Notes: a model not told the origin generated them from the letters alone. Counted from the first letter of the stretch, positions 25,998 to 35,422 are shown. The stretch: DNA of 64,000 nucleotides from CAZNXJ01 sp964577115 (GCA_964577115.1 CAZNXJ010000015.1:1-64000), one strand, 5' to 3'. Numbers and translations are program-made.

Positions 25998-28061
25998 TTA
26001 CCGCAACAGGGCGAGAACGTTCTGTGGATTCTGATTGGCGATCGACAACACCGTCGTACCCGACTGCACCAGAATCTGGGCCCGCGTCAGAGCGGCCGTT
26101 TCCCGCGCGAAGTCGGCGTCCCGGATCGAGCTTTCCGCATCGACCAGATTGTTCAGCGTGTCGTTCAGCGAAGCAATATTCGTTTCGAGCGTGGTGCGCT
26201 GGAAGGCCCCCAGCCGCCCGCGAAGGCTCGCGATCTTGTCAATCACTTCATTGACAACGTTCGCCGCCCCGGTCGGATCGTTGATCAGCGACTTCGGCCC
26301 ACCCGAAGCGAGCTCGAACAAACGGCCGCTGCTGCCGCCCAGCGTCGCGGTATTAACACTGCGGATACCAAGCCGAGCTTGCTGGTTGCTAACAACGTCA
26401 GGGCCGATCTGGAACAATGCACCGCCGCCGGTAATATCGAATTCGAAGTTCTCGTCGGAGCCTTCGGCCACGGTGATCGTCAGGTCGAGCGTCGCCGTAT
26501 TGATCGAGAATGTGTTCCCATCACCGGTCGCTCGAACACCGTTAACGTTGACGTCGATATCCGTTCCGGTATTGCGCGTCGTCTTCAGATTCGACTTGAA
26601 GGTTCCCGCGGCGCCTTCTGTGATCACTTTCACATCGACAAACGCCTTCGATCCGTAGTCCGTCGAACGGATGCTGAGCACACCGCCGCTTTGCTGGGCG
26701 GTGACGCCGGTGGCGTCCGATACCAGCCGCAACGCGTTGACCACTTGGTTGATCGACGCCCCTTTCTGGAAGTTGAAGACTTCGGCCCCCCTGCGGCCAG
26801 AAACCTCGAGCACCAGGTCGTCGTTCAAGACGCCACCACCGGTCGTATCGGTATTGGCTGTGGCGTCCACGTCCGCGGTATTCCCTTCGACGTTCCCATC
26901 ACCATTCCCGTTGGCAACTGCCGTGAATTCGGCCAGCGCGTTGATTTTGGCGGCAATGTCCGCGAGCGCCGTCGGCGCCGAATCGTTGATGTAAATCTTC
27001 AACGTGTTCGCGTCGGGATCGTAAACCGCCTGCGGATTGTTGGCAGGCGTATCATCGGCGACAACGCTGATCGCCAGATTATTGAAGTCTGGGCCGGCAG
27101 TCGTCGCCGTGATCACGATCTCGTCCGCGGCCGTTGTGGCATTCACGGAGACATCGTTGGCGATGCTTCCGTCGATCACGTCGCCCGCATTGCCGTTATT
27201 GAACGCGTCGAACTCATTCAACGCGTTCAGCGCCGCAACCACATTGTCCGCGGTGGTAGCAGCGGCGTTATTGATGTGGACAGTGATGGTTTTCGCGTCC
27301 GCATCGTATTCGGCGTATTCTTCCCCGACGGCCGTGTTGTCAGCCGCGAATTTCACAACGATGCCTTCGAGCGAAGCGCCGGGCGTCGTCGCTCGAATCG
27401 TGATATCGGCATTGGCATCGTTAAAGCCGGTCAGATTCGCTTCGGCGCGGAACTTCAAGGAAGCCGTCGCCTGCGAGTGCGCCGAGAAGGCTCCGATGTC
27501 AGTGTTGACCTGAGCGCGAGTGGCCGCAGCCGTCACGTCCACGTCCACACGGACCGCTCCGGTCGCGCCGAGGTTAGCCTGATCGATCTGATAGTCCTTG
27601 ACCGAATTGACCGATCCGAGGGTCGAGATGAAATCGAGGCTACCGTCGAGCAGCTTGCGACCCTGGAAGGTGGTCGTTTGCGAAATGCGGTTGATGGCTT
27701 CAAGCGACGAGTCGATCTGGAGCTGGTTCGCCGCGATTTCGTCGTCAGACAGCGCTCCGTTGTTGGCCGCTTCCGTCACCAGCCCACGGATATCGTTGAG
27801 CAATCCGCTAACCTGGCCAAGCGCGCTGTCAGCCGTCGCGATCACCTGATTGGCGCGCTGGCTATTCGAGATGGCTTTCTCGAGCGCGGTGATGTCACTG
27901 CGGAGTGATTCGCTAGCGATCAAACCGGCCGGATCGTCCTTACCAGTATTGATCCGCAAACCGGTGCTGAGCCGCGTCAAAGCAACTTGCAACTGCGAAT
28001 TGCTGCGGGACAGTGTTTTCTGCGCGACAAGCGAACTGACGTTGGTATTGATCCGGGTCAT
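25998..28061 (-). CDS. fliC: Flagellin FliC
   Basis: A 687-residue flagellin. The N-terminal D0/D1 region (INTNVSSLVAQKTLSRSN through about 150) and the C-terminal D1/D0 region ending NIASLNDTLNNLVDAESS... and QNPQNVLALLR are canonical. The surface-exposed middle (about 160-590) is larger than average and contains two tandem copies of a module at about 218-285 and 314-381, each with an I-x-A-T-T-x-G block, a Y-D-x-D-A block and a helix such as VVAALNALNEF. The same module occurs in FlgL. AAGGGG lies about 9 bases before the ATG. Filament subunit, secreted through the flagellar type III system. Confidence 0.96.
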   Translation of the reverse strand: MTRINTNVSSLVAQKTLSRSNSQLQVALTRLSTGLRINTGKDDPAGLIASESLRSDITALEKAISNSQRANQVIATADSALGQVSGLLNDIRGLVTEAANNGALSDDEIAANQLQIDSSLEAINRISQTTTFQGRKLLDGSLDFISTLGSVNSVKDYQIDQANLGATGAVRVDVDVTAAATRAQVNTDIGAFSAHSQATASLKFRAEANLTGFNDANADITIRATTPGASLEGIVVKFAADNTAVGEEYAEYDADAKTITVHINNAAATTADNVVAALNALNEFDAFNNGNAGDVIDGSIANDVSVNATTAADEIVITATTAGPDFNNLAISVVADDTPANNPQAVYDPDANTLKIYINDSAPTALADIAAKINALAEFTAVANGNGDGNVEGNTADVDATANTDTTGGGVLNDDLVLEVSGRRGAEVFNFQKGASINQVVNALRLVSDATGVTAQQSGGVLSIRSTDYGSKAFVDVKVITEGAAGTFKSNLKTTRNTGTDIDVNVNGVRATGDGNTFSINTATLDLTITVAEGSDENFEFDITGGGALFQIGPDVVSNQQARLGIRSVNTATLGGSSGRLFELASGGPKSLINDPTGAANVVNEVIDKIASLRGRLGAFQRTTLETNIASLNDTLNNLVDAESSIRDADFARETAALTRAQILVQSGTTVLSIANQNPQNVLALLR

Positions 28062-28790
28062 GCCACTTTACCCCTTGCGAACCTTGAGGACCACGTTTGC
28101 CCGACAGCCTGTGGGGATCACTACAAACTGACAGGGCACGGCTGCCAAAACAGGGACAATCCCTCAGAAACGCAGCCCACAGATTTCTGCAAAACCATTC
28201 ACTTCCACGGATGTCGCGCTAGTGCTTATCACGGGCAAGCACTCCGCACACAGTACGACATCTAGACACATCGACGGTGTGGAGCCAGCAGCATTAGGAT
28301 CCCGCTGCGCCCCGCCGCTTCATGCATATAGCTCATTCGAAAACGGCACCGTGCCCGGACCACAGAATTTGACCGGAACGACTGGAAAGACCTCTCATAT
28401 AGGTCCGAAAAATCCGGTCAGGTAAGATGCTCGCGGCGTGCGGCCATCAGCGGACCGAATCGTTCTGCCGGAGCCCAGCGGACGCCCCACCAGCCAGCCC
28501 GTTGTTCGCCACGGATCAGCCCGGGAAAGAGGCGGCTCTGGCCGGGAGATTACGCGTGCGAGCCTCGGAGGGCGTCCGGCCGCGCCCCGGTGAGCTGCTG
28601 CGCGAGTGAACGCGGTCAAGAACGGGCCGAGGCCGCAGAGAAGGAACGCGGAGACCGGTGCCGAGATCCAATTCGCCCACCGACCAACCACTTTCTTTCC
28701 CTGCGGCCTCAGAACCGAAGGATCGAGCGGTCTGGCGCCCGCCGCCCAAGGCCCATGCCGCTCCTAGCGAGCGGCCTTGGCGCATTCCCT
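28062..28790. other. Long fliC upstream region between csrA and fliC
   Basis: About 730 bases with no supported gene, between the csrA stop and the fliC start on the same strand. It should hold the flagellin promoter and leader. I did not find a convincing sigma28 (TAAAGTTT...GCCGATAA) or sigma54 (GGCAC...TTGC) match on the minus strand. A short inverted repeat, GGCACCGTGCC, is at about 28345-28355 and AGGGATTGTCCCT, with a GGA in its stem, lies near 28152-28164. Short frames here are low-complexity. Confidence 0.5.
28757..28775 (-). terminator. Hairpin after csrA, weak terminator candidate
   Basis: A 7-bp stem (GCCGCTC with GAGCGGC, 5-base loop) begins 16 bases after the csrA stop codon on the minus strand. 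No T-run follows, so termination would be partial at best. Confidence 0.35.
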
Positions 28791-29024
28791 TTATTGGTCG
28801 TTGCGCTTGGGCTTCGCAATGGGCTGCGTGTCGCTCGGCTGTAGCTGGGACGCTTTCCGGTTTTCACGCTGGATCGCTTCGTAAACCTCCTGCCGGTGGA
28901 CAGGAATATCTTGCGGGGCCTGGATGCCCAGGCGTACCTTGTCGCCGCGAATGTCGACGACCGTAATAATGACGTCGTCCCCAATCATGATGCTTTCGTC
29001 GCGGTGTCTCGACAGAACCAGCAT
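28791..29024 (-). CDS. csrA: Carbon storage regulator CsrA, flagellar-cluster paralog
   Basis: A 77-residue CsrA. The chosen ATG at 29024 begins the invariant MLVLSR and has GGAG 8 bases upstream; the frame extends upstream to 29153 but that part is not CsrA. Leu4 and Arg44 (VHRQEVYEAI), the main RNA contacts in E. coli CsrA, are present. Residue 55 is Asn within IQRENRKA, closely matching Bacillus subtilis IQEENNRA, where Asn55 is required for FliW binding. It sits between fliW and fliC as in Bacillus, where CsrA represses hag translation until FliW sequesters it. The same circuit is a likely inference here. Confidence 0.95.
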   Translation of the reverse strand: MLVLSRHRDESIMIGDDVIITVVDIRGDKVRLGIQAPQDIPVHRQEVYEAIQRENRKASQLQPSDTQPIAKPKRNDQ

Positions 29025-29254
29025 CTCAGGCTCCTTTGTTTGCTCTTTACGGTCAGCCGGGAACTTCCGACGACACAATGTATCTTGGGCGGGCGTCCAC
29101 GGCGACTTTTCGATGAAAAAATCGCACTCGTGGCTCGATGCTCGAATAATCACAGCCGCGGTGGGTGCCGCGGCCTAAGCAAGTATCGGTAGCCCACGTT
29201 TCCCAGATTACATTGCCGGGCGCGGTTACCGTTGTTCGGACCGCACCGCCTTTA

Positions 29255-29698
29255 TCAGGCACTCTTCCGTAGCAGATGAGCCGGAAGTTCGGCAATTGGA
29301 TGCCGCAGAGGCTGTTCGTCCGTCGTCACCACTTGTCGCCCTAAACGCCGCTCGAGATTGATGATAAGCGGCGCTCGTAAGTTGATCGTCAACTGCGTAT
29401 CGGTCCGGCTGACGATCGCCAACACATAGGCGGGAGTCGCCGGGGTCAGTTCGAGCGAGGCGACGTGGCTGCGCGCGACGCGCACCTGATAGTGGGGAGC
29501 AAATTTGCGGGGACTGACAACCGCCATCGCGACGTGCGGGTCGCTGGCACAGTGCAGCCATCCCACGGACTCGTTTTCCGCGTCCGCCAAGAGAACCCAG
29601 TGCCGCAGGTGAGAAAACCCAAACAAGCCGCTCGGGAACAGAAGAATATCGTCAGGTTCAATTCGAACAGAACCAAAACGGGAGGTTTCAATCAGCAT
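29255..29698 (-). CDS. fliW: Flagellar assembly factor FliW
   Basis: A 147-residue protein of the FliW family. Typical segments are present: TSRFGSVRIEPDDILLFPSG and GLFGFSHLRHWVLL at the N-terminus, and TINLRAPLIINLERRLGRQV in the C-terminal half. FliW binds both flagellin and CsrA; when flagellin is exported, released FliW captures CsrA and lifts translational repression. AAGGTG lies 5 bases before the ATG. It follows flgL by 183 bases and precedes csrA by 230. Its presence beside a CsrA with Asn55 supports a working partner switch. Confidence 0.93.
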   Translation of the reverse strand: MLIETSRFGSVRIEPDDILLFPSGLFGFSHLRHWVLLADAENESVGWLHCASDPHVAMAVVSPRKFAPHYQVRVARSHVASLELTPATPAYVLAIVSRTDTQLTINLRAPLIINLERRLGRQVVTTDEQPLRHPIAELPAHLLRKSA

Positions 29699-29881
29699 GG
29701 CGGCACCTTCATAGCGCGCAGGCGATAGAACGGGTCCTTACTTCATTGATCGGCTACACGCAGTTCCAAACACCAGCAAATCCGGCAACACCGGCAGATC
29801 CCCCCCGTCCGCGATCCCATTCAATTGCAACGCCCAACGCCTTTCTTGCGTTTCCGATGGACCGTCTCGAATGGGCTGTGT

Positions 29882-32800
29882 TTATATATAGTCGACCAGG
29901 CTGATCTGGAGCGTCCGGCCCATCATCCGCATGGCCGCCTGCAAGGCTGCCTGGCGGCCGGAAAGGTTCGAGATCGTGGCAATCAGATCCGACTCGATTT
30001 CGATCGCAAGTGCGTTCCGCACTTCGACCTCTTCATCTTGCAAGCGAAGTTCGAGTACGTCGAGAAATTGCCCCTGCGCGCCGATCGCTGCCCGACTGAA
30101 GTTCACGCGATCCAGATCATCTTCCAGCATGGCGACGGTGCGTTCGATTTCCGCCACATCAAAGACTTCGACCGCCGTGGCCAGGCGGAGCAGCGTGTTG
30201 AAGACGCCGTGGACTTCCTGGGGATTGGGATCCGCGCCGCGAATCGTTTCATTCGTCCCACCGCTCGTGGCGCCGGCCAGGCCGGTAAAGCCAACAAGCC
30301 CCGAACCGTCGTTGGTCGGATCAACGGTTGTATCCAGGGCCATAGAAAACGTCGGATCGCCGGCAAAGGCCGCCACAATGGCGCCGGCGGTTGTCGCCGA
30401 AGCGTCGATGTCGATCGTCAGACGGCCGGCACCTGCGTCAAAGCTGTAGTTCGCAGTGTCGCCGACCACGGATCCCGAGTCGACGAACTCGATGGCAATA
30501 TCATTCCATGCGGCGCCGGGCTGGTTCACTGTCAGCCGCAGCGCGCTGTTGATTCCAAATGGCTCGGGAAATTGAATGGCCGCCGCTGCGGTTGTCGGAG
30601 CGGCAGTCGCGCTGATCGAGTCCTGGCCGCGTGGCACGAGCCCCAGATCCCAAGCAGCACCGGTAGGTCCTCGCACAATCGTTAAACGGTCGGGCCCCAC
30701 GAACTGCTCATTGATCAGTTCGATTCCGTTGCCGAATTGAGCCAACCGAGCGGTAACGCGCGTGGCGGGATCCGTGTTGTGCGGATGATGGTTGATCGCG
30801 TTGAGAACGTCCTGGACCGTCAATGCTCCGGCCAATTCGATGTCCAGTTCCACACCATCACTGCGCCGAATCGTCAGCTCGGGCCCCTCGCCCAAGTCAA
30901 CTCCACGGCCAAAGTTCAGCTCCGACAAAGGGGTCCCGGCATGAAACGACCGCAGCCCCAGATCCGTGGCGGTCGTTCCCCCGTTCTCGCCAATTGAGAA
31001 GTTCGCACCGCTCAGTCGCGACCGGACATCAATCCCATTGCCGCTCGCGTTGATCTCTGCCAGCACCGAGGCACCCGACCCGTTAATCAGGTTCAGCACG
31101 TCCTCGATCGTTTCCGCGGTCGAGAGGTCGATCGTGTAGGTCTTACCACCGTTTTCAATCCGCAGCCCGGACCGGAGGTCCGGTTCAATTCCCTCGCCGC
31201 CCGCAAGCACCATCGGCGCTGTAATTGTTATTGGGCCCTGTCCGGCCGTCAGGTCGCTGACAGTATCTTTCGGATCGAGCGAAAACTTGAGCCGCTCGCT
31301 GACGTCCGGAGCTGCCTCGACGGCATCGAGCACCCGCGCGGCGGTCGTGCTCCCCGGCTCGATATAGATATAAACGGTGTTGGCATCGCCGCCGCTGTTT
31401 CCGGTGTTTCCTGTCACAACGCCCGCATCGGCGGACGAGATGGTGGCCGTCGGAACGTAGCCCCCATCGGCAGGAATCGACGGATCGTAGTAGGCATTAA
31501 AAGGCGTGTTGGCCCCGATGCGCTGAATTACGGTCTGGACTTGCGTCTGGCTCATCGTATCGACGCCAATCGACAATATTTTCTGGTCGGCGTCATAGGA
31601 TACGACCGCATCATTGCCGATATGGCCAGCGTCAAAAACTTCGATGCGCACTCCGTTGAACTCGGCGCCTCCCGTTTTGGCCTCGACGATCAGATTGTTA
31701 TTCAGCCCGGAGAAAGTGAGCGCCGCGCGCGCGGCCACGGGGATCTCCGAGAACTCAGCGTACTCGTCGCCGGCCAATAGACCAGGCGCTGCCTGTAGAG
31801 CCGAATCATCGACGAACTGGACGGTAATCCCGTTCGACGCGGCGCCTCGCTGTCGAGCTTCGACGAGCAGGTTGTTGTTCGAGCCCGGGAGGGTAATCAC
31901 CCCCGAGGCGCGTGTGCCCAGGATGTTGCTTAATCGGGTCGTCGGAAGCAGTCGAGGTCCGATGTCGGAACCAATAAGCGGCTCGGTCCCTGTTCCTTCG
32001 GTATTACGAATTCCCAACTCCGCGGCCGTCGTTCCTCCGGCGACCTCCATGATGCGCAGGTTTCCCCCCGCCTCGTCGTCAACAAGATCGACCGACAAAC
32101 CGTGGCTTGTCAGCCGCACCACGAGTTCGCGACCGGGTGGCGGGTTACTTTCGATAAGGCGAACCACGTCCCCCACCGTTACTGCTCGGCTAATGTCGAC
32201 CGTGCTGGAAACTGCCCCGTCGGTAATCGTAAAACTGCCGAGCGTTACTCCGCGCCCATCGTTCAGGTCCGAAAGCCGAGTTTCCGCACTGATCGTGGGT
32301 CGATAGTCGCCAATCCCGCGAACGGTCGGCGAATATACGCCAAACACCTCGTCAGCGGTTGCGTTCGCTTGGGCCACCACCCCGAGATCCACGAAGCTCG
32401 GAAGACGCTCGGAATTCCCTCGAAATTCAACAAACGTGTCTTTGCGTGCAAGCGGCGGTTCCGCCGAGCGCGACCCAGCAAAGAGGTACCGATCACCGAA
32501 ACGGCGATTGGCGATCGACACGAGCTGGTCGACGGTATGTCGAATCTGGGCCACGGCGGCCGCGCGGTCCTCAGCGGGTGTCGTCGAATTCGTGGCAGCT
32601 AACGCCAGGCCTTTGACGTCGTTCAGCATCTGCGCAACCGACGAAAGCGTATTGTCGGTCGCGGCGAGATAACCTTGCGTGGCGCGCAGATTGGAGGTGG
32701 CCTGCGTTTTACGCTCGAGGAGCGTCTGCAACCGAATGGCCCGCGATGCCGCCGGCGCGTCATCGCTCGGCCGCTGGATCCGGTACCCGGTCGAGAGCTG

Positions 32801-32908
32801 ATCCTGGAGCCGCAGCATTTCGAGCTGCTGTGTTTGAGCCTGCGCGAGCAGGCGCGTCTGCATCAGCAGTTCGGTGGAACGCCTTGTTGGTACCGGAATG
32901 ATGGCCAT
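29882..32908 (-). CDS. flgL: Hook-filament junction protein FlgL, very large
   Basis: FlgL (HAP3) joins hook to filament and is normally about 300-500 residues; this one has 1008. The N-terminal D0/D1 (MQTRLLAQAQTQQLEMLRLQ, LSTGYRIQRPSDDAPAA) and C-terminal helices (VFNTLLRLATAVE to the end) are canonical. The middle holds three Flagellin_IN-like repeats at about 222-300, 580-652 and 676-756, and three segments resembling the flagellin module (about 337-385, 398-465 and 788-850). The repeats resemble those in FliD and FliC of this same cluster. The stop lies 183 bases before fliW; the start is 17 bases after flgK. Confidence 0.92.
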   Translation of the reverse strand: MAIIPVPTRRSTELLMQTRLLAQAQTQQLEMLRLQDQLSTGYRIQRPSDDAPAASRAIRLQTLLERKTQATSNLRATQGYLAATDNTLSSVAQMLNDVKGLALAATNSTTPAEDRAAAVAQIRHTVDQLVSIANRRFGDRYLFAGSRSAEPPLARKDTFVEFRGNSERLPSFVDLGVVAQANATADEVFGVYSPTVRGIGDYRPTISAETRLSDLNDGRGVTLGSFTITDGAVSSTVDISRAVTVGDVVRLIESNPPPGRELVVRLTSHGLSVDLVDDEAGGNLRIMEVAGGTTAAELGIRNTEGTGTEPLIGSDIGPRLLPTTRLSNILGTRASGVITLPGSNNNLLVEARQRGAASNGITVQFVDDSALQAAPGLLAGDEYAEFSEIPVAARAALTFSGLNNNLIVEAKTGGAEFNGVRIEVFDAGHIGNDAVVSYDADQKILSIGVDTMSQTQVQTVIQRIGANTPFNAYYDPSIPADGGYVPTATISSADAGVVTGNTGNSGGDANTVYIYIEPGSTTAARVLDAVEAAPDVSERLKFSLDPKDTVSDLTAGQGPITITAPMVLAGGEGIEPDLRSGLRIENGGKTYTIDLSTAETIEDVLNLINGSGASVLAEINASGNGIDVRSRLSGANFSIGENGGTTATDLGLRSFHAGTPLSELNFGRGVDLGEGPELTIRRSDGVELDIELAGALTVQDVLNAINHHPHNTDPATRVTARLAQFGNGIELINEQFVGPDRLTIVRGPTGAAWDLGLVPRGQDSISATAAPTTAAAAIQFPEPFGINSALRLTVNQPGAAWNDIAIEFVDSGSVVGDTANYSFDAGAGRLTIDIDASATTAGAIVAAFAGDPTFSMALDTTVDPTNDGSGLVGFTGLAGATSGGTNETIRGADPNPQEVHGVFNTLLRLATAVEVFDVAEIERTVAMLEDDLDRVNFSRAAIGAQGQFLDVLELRLQDEEVEVRNALAIEIESDLIATISNLSGRQAALQAAMRMMGRTLQISLVDYI

Positions 32909-32925
32909 GAGGTCAGCCCTTCTCG

Positions 32926-34623
32926 TTACAGCGCCAGTAACGCGTCGAGCAGTTCACTGACGTTGGCAATGAACTTGGCCGACATTTGGTACATACGCTG
33001 GTAGGCCATCATACGCGTCGCTTCTTCATCCAGACTCACGCCGCTGACCGACATCTGCTCGCCTTCGAGCGACTGCTGAAATATCCGAAAGCCTTCCGCC
33101 ACGGAACGCGTAACGGCTGCCCCCTGGGCGACCTCGGCGGCCGTTCTTTGGTAGAGAACCGAGAGCGACGCACCATTCTGAGATTCGAGCGGCGACTCAA
33201 AAAGTCCAGCGAGGTCAAGTGCGTTCCTCGTGTCGTGATCGACGCCGCCCAGGCTCGCCGCAAAGTGCCCCGGCTCACGGCGTACGTCTTCCGCGATGCC
33301 GATGTTCAGCGCCTTGGTCCCGGAGAAAAAGGTGTTGATTCCCAGCGCTGCCAGGACGCCGCTCGTATCGCCCGCAAAGGCGAACTCAAGGTGACTGGCC
33401 TCGGAAGTGATGTGAAGGTGGCGCGTTGCCGTCACTTCAGCCTTCACCCCCTCGATCGCATCAATCTGCGCAACCAGCCGCTCGAGCGTCGTGTCGGACT
33501 CGAGCCCGTTTAGTTCGATCGGAATTTCCGTCGTCGTCGTTAACCCGGTTTGCTTGTTCAGCACTTGGAGCTGGAAACCGCCGCTCACCGGAGTGAACGG
33601 GAGTCCAGCCTGGTCAAGCGCCGCCAGCACGTTCGCCACGGCATGCTCGCTCGTCACTGAGCTGTAACCCAGGAGACCCTGACCGCGCGAATAGATCTTG
33701 TTGAACTCGTGGATGAGCGTGTTGCTGTATTGGTCGAGCTGCTTGAGGAATCCTGTGAGAATCTCGTCTCGAGCGCTGATCAAGCCAGCAAGTTCCCCCG
33801 CCGAACTGCGCAGCGGCGCGTCGATTTCCGTGATGCGGATTTCCCGCATGGTTCCCCCGTCGCGTTCCACCGGCTGGCTGTGCACCTCGCGATAGGTGCC
33901 GTCAAATACGAGGTACTCGCCGCCGACGTAAACGGATACCGCCCCGCTGTTCTGCTCGGAAACGCGAATATCGGTGAGTTTGGATAGCTCGCCGAGCAGG
34001 ACCTGCCGGCGGTCGCGCAGCCCGACGGCATCGCTTTTTCGAATACCGCCTCCTTCGGCGGTCACGATTTGGACGTTCAACCTCGCGATGTCGCGCAGCC
34101 GCGAGTTGATCTCGTCCGCCATGGACGCGATGCGATCATCCAAGTCTTCGCGCACAGTACGGACGCGACTGTAAGTACGCGCTAGGGAATCGGCGAGTAC
34201 GTCGCCGGCCAGAACGACCTGATTGCGTATCGCACGACTCTCCGGATCATTCAGCACATTGTTGATTGAGTTGAAAAAGCTCGTCAGCGCAGTACTTAGG
34301 TCCTCTTCCCCCAGTTCCCCCAAGATGGTTTCCAATTGCAGGTACGCGTATTCCTGCACGTCGCTGCTCGAGCGGTCACTCGTCGCATTCCGCAACCGCT
34401 CTTCGAGAAACAAGTCAACCTTCTGCTGAATCCGTTCGGCTTCGACCCCGAGCCCAATCAGCAAGCTACCCTTGCGCTGCGACGGCGCTGGAACCTGAAC
34501 CAACTCTTGGCGCAGGTAGCCCGGCGTGTTCGCGTTGGCAATGTTGTTGCTCGTTACCTGTAGCCCCAGCTGCGCGACAAGCAGAGCGTTTTTGCCAATC
34601 TGGAGTGAGCTGAAAAGGGACAT
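32926..34623 (-). CDS. flgK: Hook-filament junction protein FlgK
   Basis: A 565-residue HAP1 homolog. The N-terminus (SLFSSLQIGKNALLVAQLGL...TSNNIANANTPGYLRQ) is the rod/hook/HAP-family signature, and the C-terminus (GVSLDEEATRMMAYQRMYQMSAKF) closes the D0 coiled coil. Length is typical. FlgK and FlgL form the adaptor between hook and filament, and FlgN (next upstream gene) is their usual export chaperone. It runs directly into flgL with a 17-base gap. Confidence 0.95.
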   Translation of the reverse strand: MSLFSSLQIGKNALLVAQLGLQVTSNNIANANTPGYLRQELVQVPAPSQRKGSLLIGLGVEAERIQQKVDLFLEERLRNATSDRSSSDVQEYAYLQLETILGELGEEDLSTALTSFFNSINNVLNDPESRAIRNQVVLAGDVLADSLARTYSRVRTVREDLDDRIASMADEINSRLRDIARLNVQIVTAEGGGIRKSDAVGLRDRRQVLLGELSKLTDIRVSEQNSGAVSVYVGGEYLVFDGTYREVHSQPVERDGGTMREIRITEIDAPLRSSAGELAGLISARDEILTGFLKQLDQYSNTLIHEFNKIYSRGQGLLGYSSVTSEHAVANVLAALDQAGLPFTPVSGGFQLQVLNKQTGLTTTTEIPIELNGLESDTTLERLVAQIDAIEGVKAEVTATRHLHITSEASHLEFAFAGDTSGVLAALGINTFFSGTKALNIGIAEDVRREPGHFAASLGGVDHDTRNALDLAGLFESPLESQNGASLSVLYQRTAAEVAQGAAVTRSVAEGFRIFQQSLEGEQMSVSGVSLDEEATRMMAYQRMYQMSAKFIANVSELLDALLAL

Positions 34624-34731
34624 CGGGAAGGGGAAGCGGGTTCAGGGTTCGGAGTTCAGGGCATGCGAGTGGTTTGCGTAAGCTTGAGGGCGCACGGAGT
34701 ACCTGGCGGGTTTCCGTGCGTTGCGAGTCGT

Positions 34732-35247
34732 TCAGGCCTCCCGATCCATGAGCGCTCCGCGCGCGTGGCACGAGAGTTCGTTCGAGTTCTTCTCTCTTCC
34801 ATATGTCGGCTGGAGCCGGCCGCCGGTAGCAACAATCTCCAACAGCTGGGAAACATGTAGCAGGGCGCGCTGGGCGAGCACCCAGTTGGTAAGGCTCTCG
34901 TGCTGCAAGAGTCGCATCCGCTGCGTCGCGTCTCGCACCTGCTTATCCAAACCGCCCGATCTCGCTGCTCCCAGCACACTCGCGAGTTCCCGCAGATTCT
35001 CGACGACATATCCCTGTTCGGCGGCGTGCTGTAGCAGCAGCTCGCGTTGCTGCTGGCATGCTTCGAGCCGGTCGGCTAACTGATGTTCGCGCTGCTGAAG
35101 GGCCGTCATGCCACCGAGGTCCTGCGCGATCATGAACTTCCGTTTTTCGCTCAGCACTTCCAGCAGCTCGTCCTGCGTGCGAGTCAGGTCGTCCAGCAGT
35201 TCGGCCAGTTGCGATTCGATTTCGCAGGAAGTCTCGCCGGAAATCAT
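34732..35247 (-). CDS. flgN: FlgN-like flagellar export chaperone
   Basis: A 171-residue, highly helical protein in the position flgN has upstream of flgK in many bacteria. The long amphipathic helices (ESQLAELLDDLTRTQDELLEVL, then LQQREHQLADRLEACQQQREL in pieces) and C-terminal helix fit the FlgN fold, which binds FlgK and FlgL. Sequence identity in this family is low, so the name depends partly on position. AGGAA lies 9 bases upstream of the ATG. A Ser/Arg-rich end lies beyond the last helix. Confidence 0.75.
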   Translation of the reverse strand: MISGETSCEIESQLAELLDDLTRTQDELLEVLSEKRKFMIAQDLGGMTALQQREHQLADRLEACQQQRELLLQHAAEQGYVVENLRELASVLGAARSGGLDKQVRDATQRMRLLQHESLTNWVLAQRALLHVSQLLEIVATGGRLQPTYGREKNSNELSCHARGALMDREA

Positions 35248-35422
35248 CGATGCAATTCCTTGTGCGAAGGAGGAGAGGACTCGAGAGGTGTTCTAAGGAT
35301 GTGGGTTTACGGCTCACGTCCCGCGCCGCTCGCTCGTCCGCGGACGTGCGGCATCCAAGGGTATGCGACCGTCCTGATCGTCGTACGACGACTGGATGAC
35401 AGGGTTTGATAGGCACACCACC

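Noticed and set aside
26379..27908. A 509-codon plus-strand open frame
   Set aside because: It is fully antisense to fliC, whose ends match flagellin exactly; the antisense translation has no recognisable domain and arises from the codon bias.
28062..28430. Possible sigma28 or sigma54 promoter for fliC
   Set aside because: Only partial matches such as GTGATAAG were found, without the correctly spaced partner element.
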